Below, piece after piece: positions 24,244-32,182 of a DNA stretch of 64,000 nucleotides (the stretch's first letter is position 1; the number at the start of each line of letters is the position of its first letter). The DNA lies in the NCBI RefSeq assembly GCF_000717175.1, contig NZ_JNYD01000008.1, forward strand, positions 186,001-250,000, read 5' to 3'. The DNA is from Pseudonocardia autotrophica (GTDB taxonomy: Bacteria; Actinomycetota; Actinomycetes; Mycobacteriales; Pseudonocardiaceae). The position numbers and the translations under genes are program-made. The notes beneath the pieces were generated by a model. It saw only the letters and a program-made list of their open reading frames with translations, did not search any database and was not told the origin of the DNA.

Positions 24244-24993
24244 ATGGACGAACGGGGTGTTGGTCCGGCGCCCTCTCGACCGGCCGCGGACGACGGCCCC
24301 CGGATTGTCGAGATGTCCGGCGAGGATCTCCGCGATGTGCTCGGCGGAGTGGGACTGTCCCGTGTGCGGCCGGTTCTCGTACTCGTCGGCGGCGCGGACG
24401 GGATGGACGGGCTCGTCCTCGACCGCACGGGAAGTCTCTTCGGCAGAGTGCTCGTCCCGCTCCTCGACGAGCACGGGATCGCGGTGGTCGACGGCGGCAC
24501 CGACGCCGGGGTGATGCGCGCCATCGGGCGGGCCCGGTCGACGGCCGGCGGGCGCTTCCCGCTGGTCGGGGTGGCTGCGCACGGCACGGTGGCGCCGGTC
24601 GGTGCCGGGACGGCCGATACCGCGGTTCCCGAGCCGCACCACACGCATCTCCTGCTGGTTCCGGGCGACACCTGGGGCGACGAGGCGCCATGGCTCGCGA
24701 TGGTGGCCGACCTCGTGGCCGGTGATCTCCCGACAGCGACGCTGCTCGTCAACGGCGGGGAGATCGCCTACGCGGACGTGGAGCGCAGCCTCGAGCGGGA
24801 GCGCCCCGTGCTCGTCCTGACCGGCACCGGACGCACCGCCGACGCCATCGCCGACGCCATCGCGGGCGGCCCCGCCGATCCACGCGCAGCCCGGATCGCG
24901 AGCCGCCGGGACCTCGTCCGGTCCGTACCGATCCAGGCGCCCGGCGAACTCCGGTCCGTGCTCGGGGAGATGCTCGGAGTCACATCCGGCTAG
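24244..24993 (+). CDS. LSDAT/SLOG-family protein (TRPM-related)
   Basis: A 249-residue soluble protein of the LSDAT branch of the SLOG superfamily, which binds nucleotides or nucleotide-derived ligands. Visible motifs: VRPVLVLVGGADGMDG, GIAVVDGGTDAGVMRAIGRA, FPLVGVAA, PHHTHLLLVPG, WGDEAPWLAMVA, VLVLTGTGRTADAIADAI. ATG 24244 has GGAGCGGGGG upstream. It is followed by two SLATT-type genes; LSDAT-SLATT pairs were described by Burroughs and colleagues (2015) as nucleotide-sensor plus membrane-effector modules. No signal peptide or membrane segment. Confidence 0.85.
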   Translation: MDERGVGPAPSRPAADDGPRIVEMSGEDLRDVLGGVGLSRVRPVLVLVGGADGMDGLVLDRTGSLFGRVLVPLLDEHGIAVVDGGTDAGVMRAIGRARSTAGGRFPLVGVAAHGTVAPVGAGTADTAVPEPHHTHLLLVPGDTWGDEAPWLAMVADLVAGDLPTATLLVNGGEIAYADVERSLERERPVLVLTGTGRTADAIADAIAGGPADPRAARIASRRDLVRSVPIQAPGELRSVLGEMLGVTSG

Positions 24994-25034
24994 CCGGCGA
25001 CGAGTCACTCCCCGACACGACGAGGAGATGATCG

Positions 25035-25541
25035 ATGAGACGCCCGGCGCTGCTCGCCCGGTTCCCGAGCCTGCGGCCTGTACGAGCACGGAACAGATCG
25101 GTGCTGGCCCCTGCGGTCGCCGCGGAGTATCCGCAGCTTGCGGCGGACATCGAGCTCGCTGACGAGATCGTCGGGCCGGAGTTCGGCGCGGCCGATCACG
25201 CCGCGCTGAGGCAGCAGAACCGGTACCGGCGCCAGCAGGTCGTGATCATTCTCGGGACCGCGGTGCTCACCGGGCTGGGCGGGTTGCAGGCCGTGTTCCC
25301 GGAAGAGCGGTGGCCGGGGATCATGCTCGCCGTCCTCGGACTCCTGCTGGCCTTCGCAGGCCGTGCCGCAGGCGAGCTCCGCGCGCTCGACACCTTTCTC
25401 GACGAGCGGATCAAGGCGGAGCGGCTGAAGTCCGCCTACTTCCGCTATCTGTCGCGCACAGGGCGGTACGCCGACGAGGACCGGACGACCCGGCTGCGAC
25501 GGGCGGTCGTCGCGATCAAGCGGGGAGAGGAGCCGGTATGA
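25035..25541 (+). CDS. SLATT/DUF4231-type two-TM protein 1
   Basis: A 168-residue protein with a soluble N-terminal helix region and two close membrane helices (about residues 68-87 and 93-110, QVVIILGTAVLTGLGGLQAV and GIMLAVLGLLLAFAGRAA), then a helical tail (LDERIKAERLKSAYFRYLS). This is the SLATT architecture, proposed to form a pore when the SLOG partner binds its ligand. ATG 25035 has GAGGAG eight bases upstream. Its stop overlaps the next ATG (ATGA at 25538-25541). Confidence 0.75.
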   Translation: MRRPALLARFPSLRPVRARNRSVLAPAVAAEYPQLAADIELADEIVGPEFGAADHAALRQQNRYRRQQVVIILGTAVLTGLGGLQAVFPEERWPGIMLAVLGLLLAFAGRAAGELRALDTFLDERIKAERLKSAYFRYLSRTGRYADEDRTTRLRRAVVAIKRGEEPV

Positions 25542-26035
25542 GCGACCGGGACGGGCAGTTCCGCGCGTTGTACCGGCGGATGCGCATCGAGGACCAGCGG
25601 AGGTGGTACGCGTCGCGGGCGAGGGAGTACCAGACGGCCCACGACCAGGTCGTCCTCGTCCGCAATGTTCTGCTCATGGCCGCGGCCGTGGCCGGTGTCG
25701 TCTCGCAGGCGGTGCACGGGACCGCCCGCGCGGCCTGGGCGATCGGGGCCGCCGTCCTCGGGGCTCTCGCCGGGGCGGTCACGGCGTACGAGTCGTTGAT
25801 CGGCTTCCCGCAGCTCGCGAAGCTGTACTCCGACGCCGAGCGGAATCTCGAGGAAGCCGGCATCGACTGGGACTTGCCGGGCGCCGACCTCGCGCGCGAG
25901 ATCGAACGCGTCGAGTGGGTCTTCCGGAGCGAGCGGGGGCAGTGGGGGCAACTCGTGGTCAAGGCCGCGTCGGCGACGGACCCGGCCGGGGAGGAGGGCA
26001 ACGCGGAGGCCGACCGCGTCGAGGAGCCGCGGTAG
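25538..26035 (+). CDS. SLATT/DUF4231-type two-TM protein 2
   Basis: A 165-residue protein of the same architecture: cytosolic N-terminal helix (RRWYASRAREYQTAHDQV), two membrane helices (about 39-57 and 64-82), and the helical YESLIGFPQLAKLYSDAERNLEEA tail characteristic of DUF4231/SLATT. It overlaps SLATT1 by four bases. Two different SLATT proteins with one LSDAT sensor suggest a hetero-oligomeric membrane effector. Confidence 0.78.
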   Translation: MSDRDGQFRALYRRMRIEDQRRWYASRAREYQTAHDQVVLVRNVLLMAAAVAGVVSQAVHGTARAAWAIGAAVLGALAGAVTAYESLIGFPQLAKLYSDAERNLEEAGIDWDLPGADLAREIERVEWVFRSERGQWGQLVVKAASATDPAGEEGNAEADRVEEPR

Positions 26036-26124
26036 CGCCGAGTAGCCGGACAAGTACGCCTACGTATCCCCCTTTGCGTGATCATCGGTCTGGCGCTGCC
26101 GCCGAAGCAGCCCGACGAGGCGTC

Positions 26125-26610
26125 TCACGCACTCGTGTACTCGACGCCGACCGACTGGGCCCCGCCCTCCGAGTACATCTGCAACTGCCACTTCGTGTCA
26201 CCGAGGACGTCGACGGCCAGCTCCTCCCACTCCCCGGGCTCGCCCAGCGGCGTCCAGGCACCGCATTGCATCGGCCCGCCCCTCGACGGCTGCAGGCAGG
26301 CCCGGGCGACAACGGGATACGTCGCCGTCGTCAGCCGGAGAGTGACGTCGCTGCACACCCGGGCGGTGTAGTTCGGCCCGGTCACGACGTACGCGTTCTC
26401 GCTGCCTCCGGCGGGCAGCTCCAGACCCCGCGGGACGGCGGAGTCGTGGCACGGATTCTTCGACGCCGCGATCACCGCCGCACGAGCGAGGCTCGGAACG
26501 CCCGCCGAGAGGTCGAGGGTGGTGGCCGGCACGGCGAGGAGCCCGAGCGCAGCGAGAAGCAGTACACCGACAGCCAGGCGTCCGCGCGAGCGGGAAGAGG
26601 GCGTGGTCAT
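26125..26610 (-). CDS. Secreted hypothetical protein
   Basis: A 161-residue protein with a Sec-type signal (SRGRLAVGVLLLAALGLLAV, cleavage near residue 30-40). The mature part has four cysteines (NPCHDS, ARVCSD, RACLQP, MQCGAW), so probably two disulfides, and a tryptophan-rich C-terminal part (GEWEELAVDVLGDTKWQLQM). Looks like a small beta-sandwich secreted domain. Family not recognised. It is convergent with SLATT2 and 63 bases downstream of the metallopeptidase gene on the same strand. Confidence 0.6.
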   Translation of the reverse strand: MTTPSSRSRGRLAVGVLLLAALGLLAVPATTLDLSAGVPSLARAAVIAASKNPCHDSAVPRGLELPAGGSENAYVVTGPNYTARVCSDVTLRLTTATYPVVARACLQPSRGGPMQCGAWTPLGEPGEWEELAVDVLGDTKWQLQMYSEGGAQSVGVEYTSA

Positions 26611-26673
26611 GATCTTTCCTCATGTGGTGCGACGGGCCGGCCGACCCGCCGGCCTGTCGTCGGTGGAGGAGCG

Positions 26674-27411
26674 TCAGAAAGTGGTGGCGAGGTCCGAGCC
26701 CGGGACGTAGCGGTCACAGGCCGTCAGCCCCCGCGCGGCTCCGAGCGCGACGGCGGACGTGCGCTCGGTCAGCGAGCCGTGCGTGCGGTCGGGACCGTTC
26801 TCGGAGCTGTCGGGCAGGATCCGCGCGATGTCCGCGACGTCGCGGAGGCGGAACGTGCCGTCGTGGGCCAGTTCGCCGAGGAAGGACCCGCCGATGCAGT
26901 CGGCCTGGTTCTCCAGCTCCAGGTCGGTCGCCTCGGGACCTCCACCGGCGAACTGCAGGTGGTGACCCCACTCGTGGGCGACGACGAGCATCGCGGCGGC
27001 GTCGCCGTAGCTGCCGTAGAAGGTCCACAGGGCTTCCTCGCCGAGGTAGACCGTCTGGTCCGCGGAGCAGTAGAAGGCGGCGTTCTCGTCGGCCTCCGGG
27101 TCCCCGTACCCGTCGACGCAGGAGCTCGTGGCCGACGTACCCCGCTCGAGGATGCGGTACAGCGGGAGCGGCACGTCCGGCCGCATCTGCTGCGCGTAGC
27201 GGTTCACCTGGCGGACGGCCTCCGCCCCGAAGGCCGACATCTCGTCGGGGCCGTAGCAGTCGTCGAGCTCGGGGCAGGCGGACCGGACCGGCTGGACGGT
27301 GGCGGCACCGATCGGCGGGGTCGGCTCGGCTGCCGTCGCGGCGCCGGCGGTGGCGAGGAAGGCCCCGACGACGGTGGCGGCGACGGCGGCGAAACGGGCG
27401 GTGCGGTTCAT
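26674..27411 (-). CDS. Secreted neutral zinc metallopeptidase (YpfJ-like)
   Basis: A 245-residue secreted peptidase. Signal peptide RTARFAAVAATVVGAFLATAG with cleavage after ATAA. The zinc site is HEWGHHLQ (HExxH) followed by LENQADCIGGSFLGEL, which supplies the third ligand, typical of the putative neutral zinc metallopeptidase family. ATG 27411 follows GAGGAGCCCGAG. It is in the same direction as the secreted hypothetical gene. Substrate unknown; length a little short for the family but complete. Confidence 0.78.
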   Translation of the reverse strand: MNRTARFAAVAATVVGAFLATAGAATAAEPTPPIGAATVQPVRSACPELDDCYGPDEMSAFGAEAVRQVNRYAQQMRPDVPLPLYRILERGTSATSSCVDGYGDPEADENAAFYCSADQTVYLGEEALWTFYGSYGDAAAMLVVAHEWGHHLQFAGGGPEATDLELENQADCIGGSFLGELAHDGTFRLRDVADIARILPDSSENGPDRTHGSLTERTSAVALGAARGLTACDRYVPGSDLATTF

Positions 27412-27610
27412 CTCGGGCTCCTCGGCTCGGGTCGTGCTGACGAGGAGAAGCCTGTCGATCAGCGGCTGCCGGTGGCGGTTCATCCCTGAACCACGAGCGG
27501 CGACCGCTGGGCGGGACGGTCGGGGACACACCCGCTACGACCTGCGAGGAGTTGCCGTGGACCGGAAGCCGGCCGAGAACCGTGGCGACCGTGCGTCGCC
27601 ACGCGGGGGA

Positions 27611-29329
27611 TCAGCCCAGCACGGTCGACGCGCCCGACAGGCGCTGGGCGGTGACGGTCTCGCCGCCGTCCACGGCTTGCAGGGTCCTCGGGTCGAGTGC
27701 CGGGGCCGGCTCGCGGACGTCGCCGCGCTTGGCAATACCGACCTGGCTGCCGTCGGGCAGGACGATCCAGCCGATCCGTGTGGAGAGGCCGGCCACGGTG
27801 CGCCGGCTCTCGAACAGCCCGGCCTCGCCGAGGGCGAGCTGGGCGGAGAAGGGGCGTTGCACGCCGCCGGCGGTGACGATGCCCAGCGCCGAGCGCTGGT
27901 CGAGGGTGGCGGTCACGGCGTTGGCCTCGGTCTTGCCGCGCAGCACCAGCTTGTCGCCGGTGACGGTCCCTTCGAGCCAGGCCTCGACCTGCTTGCCGTC
28001 ACACAGGTAGCCGGCGGCGCGGCCGTCCTTGATCCCGACGGCGAGGGTGAGCTCGTTGCCGCTGGTCCGGCCGGTGAACACGGCCTCGGTCATGACCGGC
28101 CCGGTGGCCGCGGGCGCCGCCGCCGGGGCGAGCGTGGCCGTGACGGGCGCCGGGGTGGGGGCCTGCGCCGCCGGAGCCTGCTCGGTGTTCCCGTTGTCGC
28201 GCAGCAGTACCCAGGCGGCGAGCAGGACCGCGATCGCGGCCACTGCAGCGGTCACCGGCAGCAGCCGGCGCCGGTCGCGCGCGGGTCCGGCCGGCGGGGC
28301 GGCGGCGGCGGGCGGGTCGAGAGGCCGCGTGGCCTGACGGGTGGCACGGGCCGGGTCGATCAGGTCGGCGTGGACGGGGGCCGCGCCTGGCGCCGCGGGA
28401 ACCGGCGCGGGGGAGACGTCGGTCTCCGGGGCCGGGACGGGCGAGACGTCGGTCTCGGGCGCCGGGACGTAGGTCGCGACGGCCGCGGGCGCTGCCGCGA
28501 CCGGTGCCGGCGGCGACGCCGCGGCGAGGGCGGCCCGGGCGGCGCGGGCCAGCTCACCGGCGGTGCCGTAGCGAGAGGCGGTGTCCTTGGCCATCCCGGT
28601 GCCGACGACGTCGTCGAACATCGTGAGGCCGGGCACCGCCTCGGACGGGCGCGGCGGCGGGACGTTCATGTGGGCGTGCATGAGCACGGGCAGCCCGTCG
28701 CCGGAGTACGGCCGCTTCCCCGTGATCGTCTCGAAGAACACGCAGGTCAATGCGTAGATGTCGGAGCTGTGGGTGACCGCGCCGTCGAACTGCTCGGGGG
28801 CCATGTAGGTCAGGCTGCCCAGCAGCGCGCCGGTGCGGGTCAGCGAGTGGCTGCGCCGCGTGGTGGTCGCGCGGGTGATGCCCCAGTCCGCGAGGTAGCA
28901 GAAGTCGGCGAGCCTGCCGTCGAGCAGGATGTTCGACGGCTTGACGTCGCGGTGCACCAGCCCACTCTCGTGCGCCTCGTCCAGGGCGCTGGCGATCTGC
29001 TCGAGGATCTTCACCGCCCGCTCGACCGGCAGCGGCCCGGAGCGCTCGATCAGGCTGAGCAGGTCGCCGCCGTCGACGAGCTGCATGTCGATGTAGAGCT
29101 GCCCGTCGATCTGGCCGTAGCGGTGGATGGTGATGACGTGCGGGTTGCGCAGCTGGGCCACGTGATGGGCCTCGCGGCGGAACCGCTGCTGGAACTCCGG
29201 CTCGTCGGCCAGGTGCGGCGCCAGCCGCTTGACCGCGACGTCGCGCTCGTGCTCGGTGTCGAACGCCCGGTACACCTCACCCATCCCGCCCCGGCCGAGC
29301 AACTCCTCGAGCCGGTACGGGCCGAACAT
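27611..29329 (-). CDS. Membrane Ser/Thr protein kinase (Hanks type)
   Basis: A 572-residue sensor kinase. Kinase domain about residues 4-265: glycine loop LLGRGGMGEVYRAF, VAVKRL lysine (about 36), catalytic HRDVKPSN (about 125), ADWG in place of DFG, and APEQ. An alanine/proline-rich linker with a tandem APETDVSP repeat leads to one membrane helix (about 356-375, LLPVTAAVAAIAVLLAAWVLL) and an extracytoplasmic beta-rich sensor domain. ATG 29329 was chosen over upstream codons because GGGGGAT lies before it and the kinase fold begins at once. Divergent from the FHA gene, whose product is a likely substrate or reader. Confidence 0.9.
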   Translation of the reverse strand: MFGPYRLEELLGRGGMGEVYRAFDTEHERDVAVKRLAPHLADEPEFQQRFRREAHHVAQLRNPHVITIHRYGQIDGQLYIDMQLVDGGDLLSLIERSGPLPVERAVKILEQIASALDEAHESGLVHRDVKPSNILLDGRLADFCYLADWGITRATTTRRSHSLTRTGALLGSLTYMAPEQFDGAVTHSSDIYALTCVFFETITGKRPYSGDGLPVLMHAHMNVPPPRPSEAVPGLTMFDDVVGTGMAKDTASRYGTAGELARAARAALAAASPPAPVAAAPAAVATYVPAPETDVSPVPAPETDVSPAPVPAAPGAAPVHADLIDPARATRQATRPLDPPAAAAPPAGPARDRRRLLPVTAAVAAIAVLLAAWVLLRDNGNTEQAPAAQAPTPAPVTATLAPAAAPAATGPVMTEAVFTGRTSGNELTLAVGIKDGRAAGYLCDGKQVEAWLEGTVTGDKLVLRGKTEANAVTATLDQRSALGIVTAGGVQRPFSAQLALGEAGLFESRRTVAGLSTRIGWIVLPDGSQVGIAKRGDVREPAPALDPRTLQAVDGGETVTAQRLSGASTVLG

Positions 29330-29468
29330 GTCGAAATCCCCCGCCACACAACGCCGTTCGCCAAGATCGGTGATCTCGTTAGCCGAGATCGTCAATCATG
29401 ATGAAACCGGCGTAACGACCACCCGCAGCTGCTCGACGGGCCGGGTGCCCGTCCCGTAGGAGGAATTC

Positions 29469-30206
29469 GTGAACGCGCCCGTCCCCGGCTTCGTCATCGT
29501 CCGCTCCGGGACCCGGCGCTGGGCGCTGCGCCCCGGTGATGAGGTGACCTTCGGGCGCGGGGAGGACCGCGACATCCGCATCGGCCACGAGCCGCTCGAC
29601 GACTTCGTCTCCCGCGACGCCGGCTCGCTCACCGGGCTGCGCGACGGCGTGCTGATCCGCAACACCTCCAAGACACAGGCCATCCGGTTTCTGGCCATGC
29701 CAGGCCCCGAGCTGCGGATCCGCCCCGGCATGGCCGTCGGGTCGATGCCCTTCGAGCAGGTCCGTATCGACATCCCCGGTCGCTACGGCGCCGAGTACAC
29801 GCTGCACCTCGACGCCCGCGGCATGCTGAGCCCACCCGATCTCGGCCCGTTCGAGGAGCCCGTGCGGGACAACGGGCGGGTCACCCGCTACGGCGCCTCG
29901 CGCCTGTCCGAGCGAGAGCGGCGCATGCTCGCAGCCCTCTGCGAACCCGTCCTCACCCTCGCCGGCAGCCGGCCGGCCACCTATCGCGAGATCGCCGAAC
30001 GCCTCGGCGGCACCACCCCCGCCAGCGTCCGCACCGGACTCGACCGGCTCCGCAACCGCCTCAGCGACACCGACGGCATCCCCGGCCTGCGCGGCGACGA
30101 GGACTCCTGCGAGACCGCCGGCTACCTCGAAGCGCTCGCGCACTGGGCGATCGACACGGGGGAGATCGACGGACAGGTCGTGGAGGAGGTGCTGGATCCG
30201 CTCTGA
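29469..30206 (+). CDS. FHA domain protein with C-terminal helix-turn-helix
   Basis: A 245-residue protein. Residues about 8-110 resemble a phosphothreonine-binding FHA domain (VTFGRGEDRDIRIG, then FVSRDAGSL, with SR present but the usual following histidine missing). Residues about 140-210 look like a winged or sigma-type HTH (RLSERERRMLAALCEPVLTL, YREIAERLGGTTPASVRTGL). FHA plus HTH suggests a transcription factor controlled by the divergent kinase. GTG 29469 follows AGGAGGAATTC. The DNA target is unknown; the TGCGTA elements in the island are worth testing. Confidence 0.75.
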   Translation: MNAPVPGFVIVRSGTRRWALRPGDEVTFGRGEDRDIRIGHEPLDDFVSRDAGSLTGLRDGVLIRNTSKTQAIRFLAMPGPELRIRPGMAVGSMPFEQVRIDIPGRYGAEYTLHLDARGMLSPPDLGPFEEPVRDNGRVTRYGASRLSERERRMLAALCEPVLTLAGSRPATYREIAERLGGTTPASVRTGLDRLRNRLSDTDGIPGLRGDEDSCETAGYLEALAHWAIDTGEIDGQVVEEVLDPL

Positions 30207-30530
30207 GGCGACATCTCATCGGCGGGCCGCCGCGGCCGGGAAGTCCTCGACCGCATCACCCGAGCCGAGAAGTGGACGGCCACAAGGCCGCGACGACCTC
30301 TCGCCGTCGTCGCACCTCGTCGAAGCGGGTTCGCTGATGCGTGACGCCGATCCGACGGCCCTGACGGTGAGGTGATGCGGGCGGGCTCGGTTCCTGAGCT
30401 GCCCCTGTCCGCCTCGGCCTTCACCCGCTCACCGGGCGACGTGGGCGGTGGGCAGGTCCAGAACCGAGCAGTCACACTGGGAGTCGTGGGCAGACACTCC
30501 CGGCCGGACCTCGACCCCGAGCGGGCCGAC
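30207..30530. other. Intergenic region before LMW phosphatase gene
   Basis: 324 bases with no gene I can support. An open frame continues upstream from 30531 in phase, so the phosphatase could start as early as GTG 30486. Confidence 0.45.
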
Positions 30531-31121
30531 ATGTTCCGCCTGCTCTTCGTCTGCACCGGGAACCTCTGCCGCTCCCCGGCCGCGGAGATCATGACCCGCC
30601 ACCTGCTGGTGGGGAAGCTCGGGGGCCGCGAGGCGGCGCGTTTCGACATCTCCAGCGCCGGGGTGAACGCGGTGGTGGGGGAGATGATGCACCCCGACAC
30701 CCGCGACGAGCTCGCTCCCTGGGGTCTGGACGGGCCCGCACAGGCCGGTGCCTTTCGGGCCCGCCAGCTGCGCAGCCCTATGGTGCGCCGCTCCGACCTG
30801 GTCCTGGGTGCGAGCCTGCGCCACCGCAGTGCCGTCGTGGAGCGGGAGCCGGCCGGACTGAAGAACACGTTCGCGCTGCGGGAGTTCGCCGCCCTGGCCG
30901 ACGCCGTCGACGAGACCATGCTCCCCGAGGGTGACCCGGTGAAGCGTGCGCACGAGCTGGTGGAGCAGGCTCGGTTGAAGCGCGGGCTCGTGCCGCTCGA
31001 CCGCGAGGAGCTGTCGGTCGTCGACCCGATCGGCAAGCCCCAGCAGGCGCATCACGACGCCGTCGTGCTGATCACGGACGCGGTCTACCGGATCGTCGAG
31101 AAGATCGTTCCGTCGCGCTAA
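30531..31121 (+). CDS. Low molecular weight protein-tyrosine-phosphatase/arsenate reductase family
   Basis: A 196-residue cytoplasmic enzyme. The N-terminal CxxxxxR(S) loop (FVCTGNLCRSPAAE) is the catalytic P-loop of LMW-PTPs. The usual C-terminal DP acid is represented by SVVDPIGK. Start placed at ATG 30531 because homology begins there; GTG 30486 is possible. Together with the kinase and FHA-HTH gene it would complete a phospho-signalling group, or it could dephosphorylate the Wzc-like tyrosine kinase at 58142. Both are inference. Confidence 0.8.
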   Translation: MFRLLFVCTGNLCRSPAAEIMTRHLLVGKLGGREAARFDISSAGVNAVVGEMMHPDTRDELAPWGLDGPAQAGAFRARQLRSPMVRRSDLVLGASLRHRSAVVEREPAGLKNTFALREFAALADAVDETMLPEGDPVKRAHELVEQARLKRGLVPLDREELSVVDPIGKPQQAHHDAVVLITDAVYRIVEKIVPSR

Positions 31122-31173
31122 TCGGCCCGTCCGCACGAGGCCTGGCTACCACGTCCGGCAGATGCTGACCGTT

Positions 31174-31235
31174 CGTAGCTGTCCATACGCAGTTCTTGCA
31201 CCCCGCACTCCGCCATCGTGCCGATGACGGCGGCG
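31174..31235. repeat. 62-bp dispersed element, copy B
   Basis: Second copy of the element at 18792-18853, on the same strand. It ends 23 bases before the GTG of the lipoprotein gene, whereas copy A faces its neighbouring gene from the other side, so orientation relative to genes differs. Arms TTCGTA and TACGCA keep the inverted repeat with one mismatch. Confidence 0.7.
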
Positions 31236-31258
31236 GTCCGGCCTGGGACCCTCGACCG

Positions 31259-32182
31259 GTGGCCAGTAGGGACGCGTGCCGTCCTGCCCGGTCCGCTCGC
31301 GGGCGCGGGCAGTGGCTGGCCCGCGCCCTGGGACTCGTGGGCGCGGCCCTGCTGCTGGCCGCCTGCGGTGGGCGGTCTGAGGCCCCCCAACCACTGCCGA
31401 CCTTCGCGCCGAGCTACGACTGGGCGCTGGTCGCGGACGTGATCGGTGATGATCCCGACGCCCAGGTGTATCGCGCTGTCCGGACCGGGTGCGACCCGGG
31501 ACAGCAGGCGCTGAATTCCCGTTGGGACCAGCTCACCGGTCCCCGCGAGGTCCTGCTGTTCGCTGCCGCGATCCAGATGTGCCGCGGCGACCAGGCCGGC
31601 GCGCTCGCCAGCTATCAGAAAGCCAGCACCTACGGCTGGAACGGCCTCGGCCCTGATCGGATGTCGGGTCGCTGCGCCGTCTACACCGCACTGACCGTGA
31701 CGTTGAATCGGGTCACGCCGGCCGTCGTCAGTTGTCCGGCAGGTTTGAGCCCGGCGTTCGTGCGATCAGCGAGCGGGGTGGCGGACAATCCGTTGACTCC
31801 GGAGGACGAGGCCGCTCCACCCGTGGTCCCTCCGGCCGTCCCACCGAACTCGTCGTCGCGGCCCCCGACCACCACGGCGAAGGCGCGCTCCACCCCGACC
31901 ACCACGGCGACTACGCCCTCCACCACGACAAGCACGCGAGCTGAGCGCGCACCTCTCGCGACGACGACCAAACCCAGGCCCACGACTGCTGCGCCGGCAC
32001 CGACGACGCGACCGAAGCCCCAGCCGACGTCCCAGCAGCCGGCCAGGCCGAACACGACCACGAAACCGAAGCCGCAGAACCCCGGACCGACGGACATGGG
32101 CCCGAACGACGGCATGACGACCACGAAGGACAAGTCGACCACGCCCGGGACCGGCATGACCGGAGACAACGAGATGGACTAG
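31259..32182 (+). CDS. Thr/Pro-rich lipoprotein
   Basis: A 307-residue protein. N-terminal basic region then a lipoprotein signal (LARALGLVGAALLLAACGG). The central part (about residues 50-170) has four cysteines and a TPR-like helical look (EVLLFAAAIQMCRGDQAGAL). The C-terminal 130 residues are a low-complexity TTT/PKP region typical of cell-wall-spanning or O-glycosylated stalks. Family not recognised. GTG 31259 has only a weak GGGA ribosome site; it lies just after copy B of the 62-bp element. Convergent with, and overlapping by four bases, the TIR-FGE gene. Confidence 0.6.
   Translation: MASRDACRPARSARGRGQWLARALGLVGAALLLAACGGRSEAPQPLPTFAPSYDWALVADVIGDDPDAQVYRAVRTGCDPGQQALNSRWDQLTGPREVLLFAAAIQMCRGDQAGALASYQKASTYGWNGLGPDRMSGRCAVYTALTVTLNRVTPAVVSCPAGLSPAFVRSASGVADNPLTPEDEAAPPVVPPAVPPNSSSRPPTTTAKARSTPTTTATTPSTTTSTRAERAPLATTTKPRPTTAAPAPTTRPKPQPTSQQPARPNTTTKPKPQNPGPTDMGPNDGMTTTKDKSTTPGTGMTGDNEMD

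Noticed and set aside
26049..26072. TACGCC-TACGTA sequence as another island operator
   Set aside because: It lies between convergent gene ends and matches the palindrome poorly; probably chance.
30372..30530. Longer N-terminus for the LMW phosphatase
   Set aside because: The added residues have no similarity to the family; the catalytic loop normally lies within the first 15 residues, which fits ATG 30531.
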